Assembly (NCBI GenBank): GCA_023404955.1
Contig: JAEXZY010000128.1
Span: 1-64,000 of the forward strand
Origin: Actinomycetes bacterium
Lineage (GTDB): Bacteria; Actinomycetota; Actinomycetes; Mycobacteriales; Mycobacteriaceae
Length of the DNA stretch: 64,000 bases
Direction: 5' to 3'
Both the position numbers and the translations under genes were made by a program. The notes below the pieces were generated by a model that saw only the letters and a program-made list of their open reading frames with translations, was not told the origin of the DNA and made no database searches. Position 1 is the stretch's first letter. Each line of letters opens with the position of its first letter. Positions 57,904-64,000 of the stretch are shown here, piece by piece.

Positions 57904-58436
57904 TTGAAGTAGGGGTTGGTGCCCTCGGGCCGGGCCAGCAGCGGATTAGTCTCGTTGACGACCCAGGACGCCGTCGGGCTGATGACGAACGCGGCCTGGT
58001 TGCGGCTGTCCACGCACGCGGTCAGCGTGCCGTCTCCGCCGCAGCTGACGTCGCCGAAGCTCAGCCGCGAGTTCGGCGGCAACGCCTTGACGGGACCGCC
58101 GTAGATCGGGGCGGGGGCCACCGAGAAGCCGGGCACGCCACCGGCCGAGCCACTGAGCAGATTGGCGCCCTCGGGCGCGCCGGGCAGGACGCCGTTGCAG
58201 CCATAACCGCCCGACCGCTGCAGCATGCAGGTCAGACCGTTGGAGCTGAACGCGTACGCCGCACCGTCGAAGACTGCGTAGTCCTTCGGGTTCGCCGGAG
58301 CCCACGCGTTCACGTTCGGCGCCGGCGGCGGGGGCGGAGGGGTGGGCGGCTGCGCTGCGGCAACGCCGACCGCGTTGAGGACACCGGCCGCAGCCAGGCA
58401 TGCTGCCCCGACAAGAGCTCTGCTCGACACCGTCAC
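57900..58436 (-). CDS. Secreted Cys-containing protein, tandem paralogue A
   Basis: A 178-residue exported protein. Signal peptide about residues 1-28 (ending VGVAAAQ), then a Pro-rich linker, then a globular domain with four cysteines (LTCMLQ, GYGCNG, DVSCGG, TACVDS) that could form two disulfides. It shares its domain with the neighbour at 58475: SYGCNG-like turn, LPGAPxGAN loop, and C-terminal FVISPT strand. No known function. GTG start. Confidence 0.8.
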   Translation of the reverse strand: MTVSSRALVGAACLAAAGVLNAVGVAAAQPPTPPPPPPAPNVNAWAPANPKDYAVFDGAAYAFSSNGLTCMLQRSGGYGCNGVLPGAPEGANLLSGSAGGVPGFSVAPAPIYGGPVKALPPNSRLSFGDVSCGGDGTLTACVDSRNQAAFVISPTASWVVNETNPLLARPEGTNPYFN

Positions 58437-58474
58437 AGCCTAGATGTCGCCGCAGCGTGCGGCAGTGTTAGCGC

Positions 58475-58942
58475 TCAGTACGAGTAGGTGCCGGTCGGGC
58501 TGATGACGAAGCCCGATTGGTCGACGGTGTTCGTGCACGACGTGATGACGCCGTCGGTGCCGCAGCTGACGGTGCGGAAGCTCATCCGGGTGTTGACCGG
58601 CAGCGGCTGCGGATCGGCGATCGCGCCGTACATCGGCCCGTCGGCGTGCGCGAACCCGGGCGGCCCGCCCGCCCAGCCGGTCACCACGTTGGCTCCGCCG
58701 GGGGCGCCGGGCAGTGCGCCGTTGCACCCGTAGCTACCGGTCTGGCGATCCATCACGCACGTCACTCCCCCGGGCGCGGCGAACGAGTACCGCGTGCCAT
58801 CCGGGGAGGCGAACGGCTGCGGATTCACCGGCGGCAGCGCGTTGACGTTCAGCGGGGACGGATCAGCCGCGGCGACAGCCGGCGCGGTCAGCGCGGCAGC
58901 CGCCGCGACACCGATCAGGATTCGGGTCAGCACGCCCGACAC
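58475..58942 (-). CDS. Secreted Cys-containing protein, tandem paralogue B
   Basis: A 155-residue exported protein with signal peptide (residues 1-26, ending PAVAAAD) and the same four-cysteine domain as the gene at 57900: VTCVMD, SYGCNGALPGAPGGAN, TVSCGT and TSCTNT, ending FVISPTGTYSY. Pairwise similarity is plain, so this is a tandem duplication followed by divergence in the linker. Function unknown. GTG start, weak ribosome site. Confidence 0.8.
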   Translation of the reverse strand: MSGVLTRILIGVAAAAALTAPAVAAADPSPLNVNALPPVNPQPFASPDGTRYSFAAPGGVTCVMDRQTGSYGCNGALPGAPGGANVVTGWAGGPPGFAHADGPMYGAIADPQPLPVNTRMSFRTVSCGTDGVITSCTNTVDQSGFVISPTGTYSY

Positions 58943-58998
58943 CTTAAGCGGCCGGGCATCGCCGGCGCATCGCCAGAGGCGAAAGTCTGACGACCCCG

Positions 58999-59877
58999 TC
59001 AGTACTGGCCGGGCCCGCGGCCGGCCATCGCCTCCAGCCGCGCGATGCGGTCGGCCATCGGCGGGTGGGTGGCGAACAGCTTGCCGATCTTCTCGCCCGA
59101 CCGGAACGGGTTGGCGATCATCAGGTGCGCCTGATCGGCCAGCTGCGGCTCCGGCGGCAACGGCGCCCGCTCCACCCCCGCGCTGATCTTGCGCAGCGCG
59201 CTCGCCAGAGCCAGCGGATCACCCGTCAGCTCCGCGCCCGACTGGTCGGCCTGGTACTCCCGCGAACGCGACACCGCCAACCGGATCACCGTCGCCGCGA
59301 TCGGGCCGAGCAGCGAAACCAGAAGAATCGCAAACGGATTGGTGCCGCCCTCACGATTGCCGCCGAACATGCTCGCGAAGAACGCGAGGTTGGCCAGCGC
59401 CGTGATCACCGACGCCATCGCCCCGGCCACACAGCTGATCAGAATGTCGCGGTTGTAGACGTGGGACAGCTCGTGGCCGAGCACCGCGCGCAGCTCCCGC
59501 TCGTTGAGCATGCCGAGAATGCCCGTCGTGCAGCACACCGCGGCGTTGCGCGGATTGCGGCCCGTGGCAAACGCGTTCGGCGCGGCGGTGTCGCTGATGT
59601 AGAGCCGCGGCATGGGTTGACGCGCCGTCGTGGCCAGCTCCCGCACGATCCGGTACATCACCGGCGCCTGCATCTCGGTGACCGGCTGGGCGTGCATCGC
59701 GCGCAGCGCCAGCTTGTCGCTGTTGAAGTAGACGTAGGCGTTCATGCCGATCGCGAACAGCACCGCGAGGAACATGATGTTGCGGCCGAACATCGCGCCC
59801 ACGGCCACGATCAGTCCCGAGAACAGCACCAGCAACAGGAACGTCTTCGCCCTGTTGGCGTGCGGATGCCACGTCAT
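58999..59877 (-). CDS. htpX: Membrane zinc metalloprotease HtpX
   Basis: A 292-residue M48-family membrane protease for quality control of membrane proteins. The zinc motif HELSH is in LGHELSHVYNRD, with the distal Glu in SREYQADQSGAEL. Helices lie at about 10-27 and 30-47 and two further ones after the active site. The C-terminal FATHPPMADRIARLEAM block is canonical. ATG 59877 has GAGGAGGAC upstream. Corresponds by position to M. tuberculosis Rv0563. Confidence 0.96.
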   Translation of the reverse strand: MTWHPHANRAKTFLLLVLFSGLIVAVGAMFGRNIMFLAVLFAIGMNAYVYFNSDKLALRAMHAQPVTEMQAPVMYRIVRELATTARQPMPRLYISDTAAPNAFATGRNPRNAAVCCTTGILGMLNERELRAVLGHELSHVYNRDILISCVAGAMASVITALANLAFFASMFGGNREGGTNPFAILLVSLLGPIAATVIRLAVSRSREYQADQSGAELTGDPLALASALRKISAGVERAPLPPEPQLADQAHLMIANPFRSGEKIGKLFATHPPMADRIARLEAMAGRGPGQY

Positions 59878-59956
59878 CGACCGGTCCTCCTCATCTGACC
59901 TGACGAACTCATACGTCCCTCCAACGCCCGAGCAGGCCGCACAGGTTCCGGCGGAC

Positions 59957-60964
59957 TCAGCCGTGCCGGTGGATCGTGTAATCGACCAGCGTGGCCAGCG
60001 CCTGACGGCCAGGGCCGTCGGGCAGCGCGGCCAGCTCCGCCTCGGCCTGCCGCGCGTACTCGGCGACGGTCTCCTTGGCCTTGACGATGCCCTGCGACGC
60101 ACGCAGCAGCCGCAGCGCCTCGGCCACGTCGGCGTCGTCCTCGAGGGGCCGGGCCAGCAGATCCCGCAGCCGGTCGGCGTCGGGACCGGTCTCCCGCAGC
60201 GCGTAGAGCACCGGCAGCGTGTGCACACCCTCCCGCAGGTCGGTGCCGGGCACCTTGCCGGACTCGTCGGGATCACTGTCGATGTCGATGATGTCGTCGG
60301 AGATCTGGAACGCCGTGCCCACGATGCCGCCGAGGCGGGCCAGGCGTTCGATCTGCTCCTCGTCGGCGCCGGAGAACGTGGCCCCGAAGCGGCCGGAGGC
60401 GGCGATCAGGCAGGCCGTCTTCTCGTACACCACCTTCAGGTAGTGCTCGACCTCGTCGACATGCTCGGCCGCGCCGCGCGTCTCTCGCATCTGGCCGGTG
60501 ACCAGCAGCGCGAACGTGTCGGCGATGATGCGCACCGCGTCCGGCCCGAGCCGGCTGACCAACCGGGACGCCGTCGCGAACAGGTAGTCCCCGGCCAGGA
60601 TCGCGATGTTGTTGCTCCACCGGGCGTTGGCACTGGCCGCGCCGCGGCGCACCTGCGCCTCGTCCATCACGTCGTCGTGGTACAGCGTGGCCAGGTGCAC
60701 CAGCTCGATGACTGCGCCCGCCACCGTGACCTGCCACGAATCCGGCTCCGGACCCAACCGGGCCGACAACACCGTGAACAGCGGCCGGAACCGCTTGCCG
60801 CCGGCCTGGAACAGGTGCGTCACCGCCTCGGCCATCAACTCGTCCGCGCGGCCGAGTTCCTCCGACATCAGCGCTTCGATCCGGGCCACCCCGTCGCGGA
60901 CGTCCTGGGCGAACTCGGCGTCGCCGAAGTCCACTCCCGCCACCACGTTCGCCGGTGTCCTCAC
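59957..60964 (-). CDS. grcC1: Polyprenyl diphosphate synthase (GrcC1-type)
   Basis: A 335-residue trans-polyprenyl diphosphate synthase that extends isoprenyl chains, probably for the menaquinone side chain. The first Asp-rich motif is DDVMD in LYHDDVMDEAQVRRG and the second is DDIIDIDSD; KRFRP near residue 57 and KT (YEKTA) complete the site. GTG 60964 was chosen (sequence MRTPANVV). It is divergent from the MenJ gene with only 21 bp between starts, so promoters must overlap. Matches M. tuberculosis Rv0562 by position and order. Confidence 0.95.
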   Translation of the reverse strand: MRTPANVVAGVDFGDAEFAQDVRDGVARIEALMSEELGRADELMAEAVTHLFQAGGKRFRPLFTVLSARLGPEPDSWQVTVAGAVIELVHLATLYHDDVMDEAQVRRGAASANARWSNNIAILAGDYLFATASRLVSRLGPDAVRIIADTFALLVTGQMRETRGAAEHVDEVEHYLKVVYEKTACLIAASGRFGATFSGADEEQIERLARLGGIVGTAFQISDDIIDIDSDPDESGKVPGTDLREGVHTLPVLYALRETGPDADRLRDLLARPLEDDADVAEALRLLRASQGIVKAKETVAEYARQAEAELAALPDGPGRQALATLVDYTIHRHG

Positions 60965-60985
60965 ACAGCCAACATACTGGGAGCC

Positions 60986-62206
60986 ATGCACACGAGCGCT
61001 GATGTGGTGGTCGTCGGTGCCGGTCCGGCCGGTTCGGCGGCGGCGGCGTGGGCCGCTCGCGCGGGGCGCGACGTGCTGGTGATCGACTCCGCGACGTTCC
61101 CCCGCGACAAGGCGTGCGGCGACGGGCTCACCCCGCGGGCCATCGCCGAGATGCGGCGGTTGGGCCTCGACGGGTGGCTGACCGGTCGGGTCACCCACCA
61201 CGGATTGCGCATGTCGGGGTTCGGCGCCGACGTCGAAGTGCCCTGGCCCGGTCGCTCGTTTCCGCCGATCAGCAGCGCGGTGCCGCGCCTCGAACTCGAC
61301 GAGCGCATTCGACTGGTCGCCGTCGACGACGGCGCCAAGATGAAATTGGGCGTCAAAGCCGTTGACGTACAACGCAATTCGGACGGCCGAGTGTCTGCGG
61401 TGGTGCTCGACACCGGTGAGGTGGTGGGATGCCGCGACCTCATCGTCGCCGACGGGGTGCGGTCAGGCCTGGGGCGTGTTTTGGGTCGGGAGTGGCACAG
61501 GGACACCGTGTACGGCACCGCGATCCGCGCGTACATCGCCACGCCGCGGCATGACGAGCAGTGGATCACCTCGCATCTCGAGCTGCGCGCACCGACCGGT
61601 GAGGTGCTCCCCGGCTACGGCTGGATCTTCCCGCTGGGCACCGGCGAGGTGAACATCGGCGTCGGCGCACTGGCCACGTCGAAGCGGCCGGCCGAGGCCG
61701 CACTGCGTCCATTACTGAATCATTACGCTGCGCTGCGCCGCGACGAATGGGCCTTCGACGGCGAGGTGAGGGCCGCGCGTTCGGCGCTGTTGCCGATGGG
61801 CGGGGCGGTGTCCGGCGTGGCCGGGCCGAACTGGATGCTGATCGGCGATGCCGCGGCGTGTGTGAACCCGCTCAACGGCGAGGGCATCGACTACGGCCTG
61901 GAAACCGGTCGGCTGGCCGCGGCGATGCTGGGCACCGGGGACTACTCGCGGGTGTGGCCGGCGGTGTTAGAGGAGCACTACGCCCGCGGGTTCTCGATCG
62001 CTCGCCGGTTGGCGCTGCTGCTGACGTTCCCCCGATTCCTGCCGGCGACGGGCCCGCTGGCAATGCGGTCCTCGGCGCTGATGACGGTCGCGGTACGGGT
62101 GATGGGCAACTTCGTCACCGACGAGGACGAGGACTCGGTTGCCCGGCTGTGGCGCGGCGCGGGCCGGTTGTCGGGCCGGGTGGACGCGCGCCGCCCGTTC
62201 ACGTGA
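60986..62206 (+). CDS. menJ: Menaquinone isoprenoid reductase (geranylgeranyl reductase family, MenJ-like)
   Basis: A 406-residue FAD-dependent reductase. The dinucleotide motif is VVVVGAGPAGSAAAAWAA (residues 7-24), the geranylgeranyl-reductase signature is PRDKACGDGLTPRA, and the second FAD motif is GDAAACVNPLNGEGI. The M. tuberculosis homologue Rv0561c saturates the beta-isoprene unit of menaquinone-9. ATG 60986 sits 21 bp from the divergent grcC1 start, which makes biological sense because both act on the isoprenoid chain. Confidence 0.93.
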   Translation: MHTSADVVVVGAGPAGSAAAAWAARAGRDVLVIDSATFPRDKACGDGLTPRAIAEMRRLGLDGWLTGRVTHHGLRMSGFGADVEVPWPGRSFPPISSAVPRLELDERIRLVAVDDGAKMKLGVKAVDVQRNSDGRVSAVVLDTGEVVGCRDLIVADGVRSGLGRVLGREWHRDTVYGTAIRAYIATPRHDEQWITSHLELRAPTGEVLPGYGWIFPLGTGEVNIGVGALATSKRPAEAALRPLLNHYAALRRDEWAFDGEVRAARSALLPMGGAVSGVAGPNWMLIGDAAACVNPLNGEGIDYGLETGRLAAAMLGTGDYSRVWPAVLEEHYARGFSIARRLALLLTFPRFLPATGPLAMRSSALMTVAVRVMGNFVTDEDEDSVARLWRGAGRLSGRVDARRPFT

Positions 62207-62247
62207 GGCCCGGTTCGGCGAGCGTGACGTCCGTGTACCGGGCGCCC

Positions 62248-62637
62248 ATGCGCTCCCGCGACGACCGCATCGATCCGCAGCTCGCTGTCGACCGGGCGCT
62301 GCGCCTGGGTGTCGTCGGTTTCGGCCAGATCGACGTGCCCCAGCGGCGGGTGGATCGTTTCGCCGACATGCCCGACGGATCGTTCGTGTGGACCCGCGAC
62401 GAGGACGGCCTGTTCTGGCTCGGCCGCGTCGACGGGCCGTACGCGTACGACGCCGGCGGCGAGGACGTCGACCTGGTGCACATCAGGCCATGCCGGTGGC
62501 TTCCCGAGCCGCTGGTCGAAAGGGATTGTCCGACAGCTGTTCTCGCGACCTACGCCCGCGGCGGGCGCAACTTCCAGCAGATCCATGACGCGCGGGTGGG
62601 CGCGGAGAGTCTGCGGGCGTGGACATCAGAGTGCTAG
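62248..62637 (+). CDS. Conserved hypothetical protein
   Basis: A 129-residue soluble protein with no signal or membrane segment. It has an aromatic, acidic core (FVWTRDEDGLFWLGRVDGPY, about residues 46-65) followed by HIRPCRWLPEPL, which gives it the look of a small beta-barrel (Trp/Tyr-rich strands). No function recognised. The start is uncertain: ATG 62248 or in-frame GTG 62224; neither has a convincing ribosome site. It lies between menJ and the TRIC-type gene on the same strand, 9 bp from the latter. Confidence 0.65.
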   Translation: MRSRDDRIDPQLAVDRALRLGVVGFGQIDVPQRRVDRFADMPDGSFVWTRDEDGLFWLGRVDGPYAYDAGGEDVDLVHIRPCRWLPEPLVERDCPTAVLATYARGGRNFQQIHDARVGAESLRAWTSEC

Positions 62638-62646
62638 GCAGGACGG

Positions 62647-63267
62647 GTGGACCCTCAACCGCCGCTGCTGTTCGCGCTCGACCTGATCGGCACGTTCGTC
62701 TTCGGCTTGAACGGTGCGCTGGCAGGGCTGCGCGCGACGCACCTCGACGTCGTCGGGGTCGTGACTGTCGGCATGATGACCGCGTTGGGCGGCGGCGTGA
62801 TCCGCGACGTCCTGATCGGCGCGATCCCGCCCGCGACGTTCGTCGACTGGCCCTATTTCGCGCTCGCGGTGAGCGGGGCGCTGATCGCGTTCGCGCTCAA
62901 CCGCGCGCTCTCCCGGCTGGAGATGCCGATCACCGTGCTCGACGCGATCGGGCTGAGCGTGTTCGCCGTCATCGGCACGACCAAAGCGCTCGCCTTCGGG
63001 CTCGGCGCCGCGCCTGCGGCCCTGCTCGGCGTGATCACCGCTGTCGGTGGCGGCACGATCCGCGACGCGCTCATCGGGCAGGTGCCCACCGTTTTGCGCA
63101 GCGAGCTGTACGCGATACCGGCCCTCATCGCCGCGAGCCTCACGGTGGCCGCGATCCGTCTCGACGTCTACACCCTCGCGACGGCTCTCGGCGCGGCGGC
63201 GGTCTGCTTCGTGATCCGGATGCTCGGGGTGCGATATCAGCTCAACGCACCCGGCCCCCGCGGCTGA
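62647..63267 (+). CDS. TRIC-type cation channel family (UPF0126) membrane protein
   Basis: A 206-residue seven-helix membrane protein built from two UPF0126 repeats; each has the conserved glycine-rich turn (GGGVIRDVLIG near residue 50, GGGTIRDALIG near 138). Bacterial TRIC homologues form trimeric potassium-permeable channels; some members have been proposed as amino-acid transporters. GTG 62647 follows AGGACGG closely. Convergent with the M20 gene (4-bp gap). Confidence 0.9.
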   Translation: MDPQPPLLFALDLIGTFVFGLNGALAGLRATHLDVVGVVTVGMMTALGGGVIRDVLIGAIPPATFVDWPYFALAVSGALIAFALNRALSRLEMPITVLDAIGLSVFAVIGTTKALAFGLGAAPAALLGVITAVGGGTIRDALIGQVPTVLRSELYAIPALIAASLTVAAIRLDVYTLATALGAAAVCFVIRMLGVRYQLNAPGPRG

Positions 63268-63271
63268 CGGC

Positions 63272-64000
63272 TCAGTCGTCGAGCCACGCCAGCGCTGCGA
63301 CGACGAGGGTTTCGGTGCCCGTGTCGAGCGTCGGCTGAAGAACCGGGGCGAAGGTCGGCGAGTGGTTGACCGGGATGTCCTGCGCGACGCGGCCGGCGTC
63401 GGCGGCCGCGCGATAGGTGTCCGGGTCGATCCCGCCGATGCCCCAATACGTGTAGGGCGCGCTGAGCGCGTTGGGGATGTCGCTGAAGTCCTCGCTGGCA
63501 GACCCCTGCGGCATCTCGATGAGCCGGTCACCGAAGTGCACGGCGAACGCGTCATTCACTCTGTCGGTGACGGTGTCGTCGTTGACAGTGAGCGGAAAGC
63601 GGTCGTAGCGCTCGAATTCCGGCTCTCTCGGCGACCCTGATGCTTGACATTCTGCAGTGACGATCCGCCTGATCGCGGCGAAAACCTCCGTGCGGACGGA
63701 TTCGTCGTAGGTACGCATGTTCAGTTGCAGCACCGCGTGATCGCCGATGACATTGCTCTTGCTGCCGGCGTGGATGCTGCCGACGGTGAACACGACGGTT
63801 CGTTCGGTGCCACCTCGCGGGAGACGATGGTCTGCAACCGGATCACGATCATCGCTGCGAGCACCACCGGGTCGACGGCAGCCTGCGGCATCGATCCGTC
63901 GGAACCGCGGCCGTAGACGGTGATGCGCATGCTGTCGGCGGCCGAGAGGAAAGGACCGTGATGCGTGCCGACCACCCCGGCAGGGACGGGCAGCACGTGT
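63272..64000 (-). pseudogene. M20-family amidohydrolase, frameshifted and cut by window edge
   Basis: Reads leftwards from beyond the window edge. One frame (up to about 63796) encodes the middle of an M20/IAL-ILR1-type amidohydrolase (THHGPFLSAADSMRITVYGRG, VVLAAMIVIRLQTIVSREV). The continuation (VFTVGSIHAGSKSNVIGDHA to the C-terminal VVAALAWLDD) is in a different frame starting near 63793. Alignment to the family pattern (SREVxPxxxxVxTVGSIHAG) needs a one-base insertion near 63793-63799, so the gene carries an apparent 1-bp deletion. The remaining metal-ligand regions (SASEDFSDIP) look intact, so this may be a recent inactivation or a sequence error. Confidence 0.75.

Noticed and set aside
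59744..62206. 820-codon plus-strand frame running into menJ
   Set aside because: Only the last 406 codons (from 60986) show the MenJ motifs. The first half is antisense to htpX and grcC1, whose catalytic motifs are clear.
1..64000. CRISPR arrays, toxin-antitoxin pairs, phage defence or insertion sequences
   Set aside because: No regularly spaced repeats, transposase motifs, terminal inverted repeats or recognisable defence proteins were seen on either strand.

Overview
The window looks like chromosome of a fast-growing mycobacterium (Mycolicibacterium or a close relative). The DNA is uniformly GC-rich, with many GTG starts and ATGA/GTGA gene overlaps. The gene content is mycobacterial: two PE-PPE-domain hydrolases, an MmpL-like transporter, a WS/DGAT acyltransferase, a mycothiol-linked MDMPI/SCP2 protein, a Ddn-type deazaflavin protein, a UsfY-like protein, and the block yajQ / gpsA / htpX / grcC1 / menJ, which follows the order of M. 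tuberculosis Rv0566c-Rv0561c. I see no rRNA, CRISPR array, integrase or insertion sequence, and one tRNA (Tyr).

Layout. 1-7.6 kb: a regulatory cluster with a Ser/Thr kinase (cut by the window edge), a cupin, an ECF sigma factor and a large LuxR-type ATPase regulator, then an NmrA-like reductase divergent from an SDR and a metallo-beta-lactamase-fold hydrolase. 7.6-15.1 kb: a WS/DGAT, DsbA-like, MDMPI operon; a large secreted alpha/beta hydrolase; an acyl-AMP/CoA ligase; a cold-shock protein. 15.2-23 kb: DUF5994 protein, MmpL-like transporter, PE-PPE protein, a CsbD-type three-gene stress operon with a SigF-like promoter, and a receptor kinase carrying an extracellular amino-acid-binding domain. 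23.2-39.2 kb: an accessory island for aldaric (sugar diacid) catabolism. It encodes a full glucarate to 2-oxoglutarate route (two dehydratases of the enolase superfamily, a decarboxylating dehydratase and 2-oxoglutarate semialdehyde dehydrogenase), a five-component peptide-type ABC importer, a TauE/SafE permease, LysR and IclR regulators and two 2-hydroxyacid dehydrogenases.

39.2-55.5 kb: mostly envelope and stress genes. They include a DUF7159-like protein, a His-rich secreted protein, a second PE-PPE protein, a UsfY-like protein divergent from a secreted sugar dehydrogenase with a perfect CRP-type site between them, an MFS-USP fusion, a phospholipase D/ABC exporter pair, an orphan TctC-type binding protein, and an XRE regulator followed by EthD, aldo/keto reductase and SDR genes with a 17-bp perfect palindrome upstream of the reductases. 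55.5-64 kb: tRNA-Tyr and the conserved isoprenoid/menaquinone block, two tandem secreted paralogues, a TRIC-type channel, and an M20 amidohydrolase that is frameshifted and runs off the window.

The most distinctive items are the one-piece receptor kinase with a solute-binding sensor, the self-contained aldarate island with its unusual transporter choice, the MFS-USP fusion, and several very clean palindromic operators beside candidate regulators. Families are assigned by reading motifs in the translated sequence; no database search was run.
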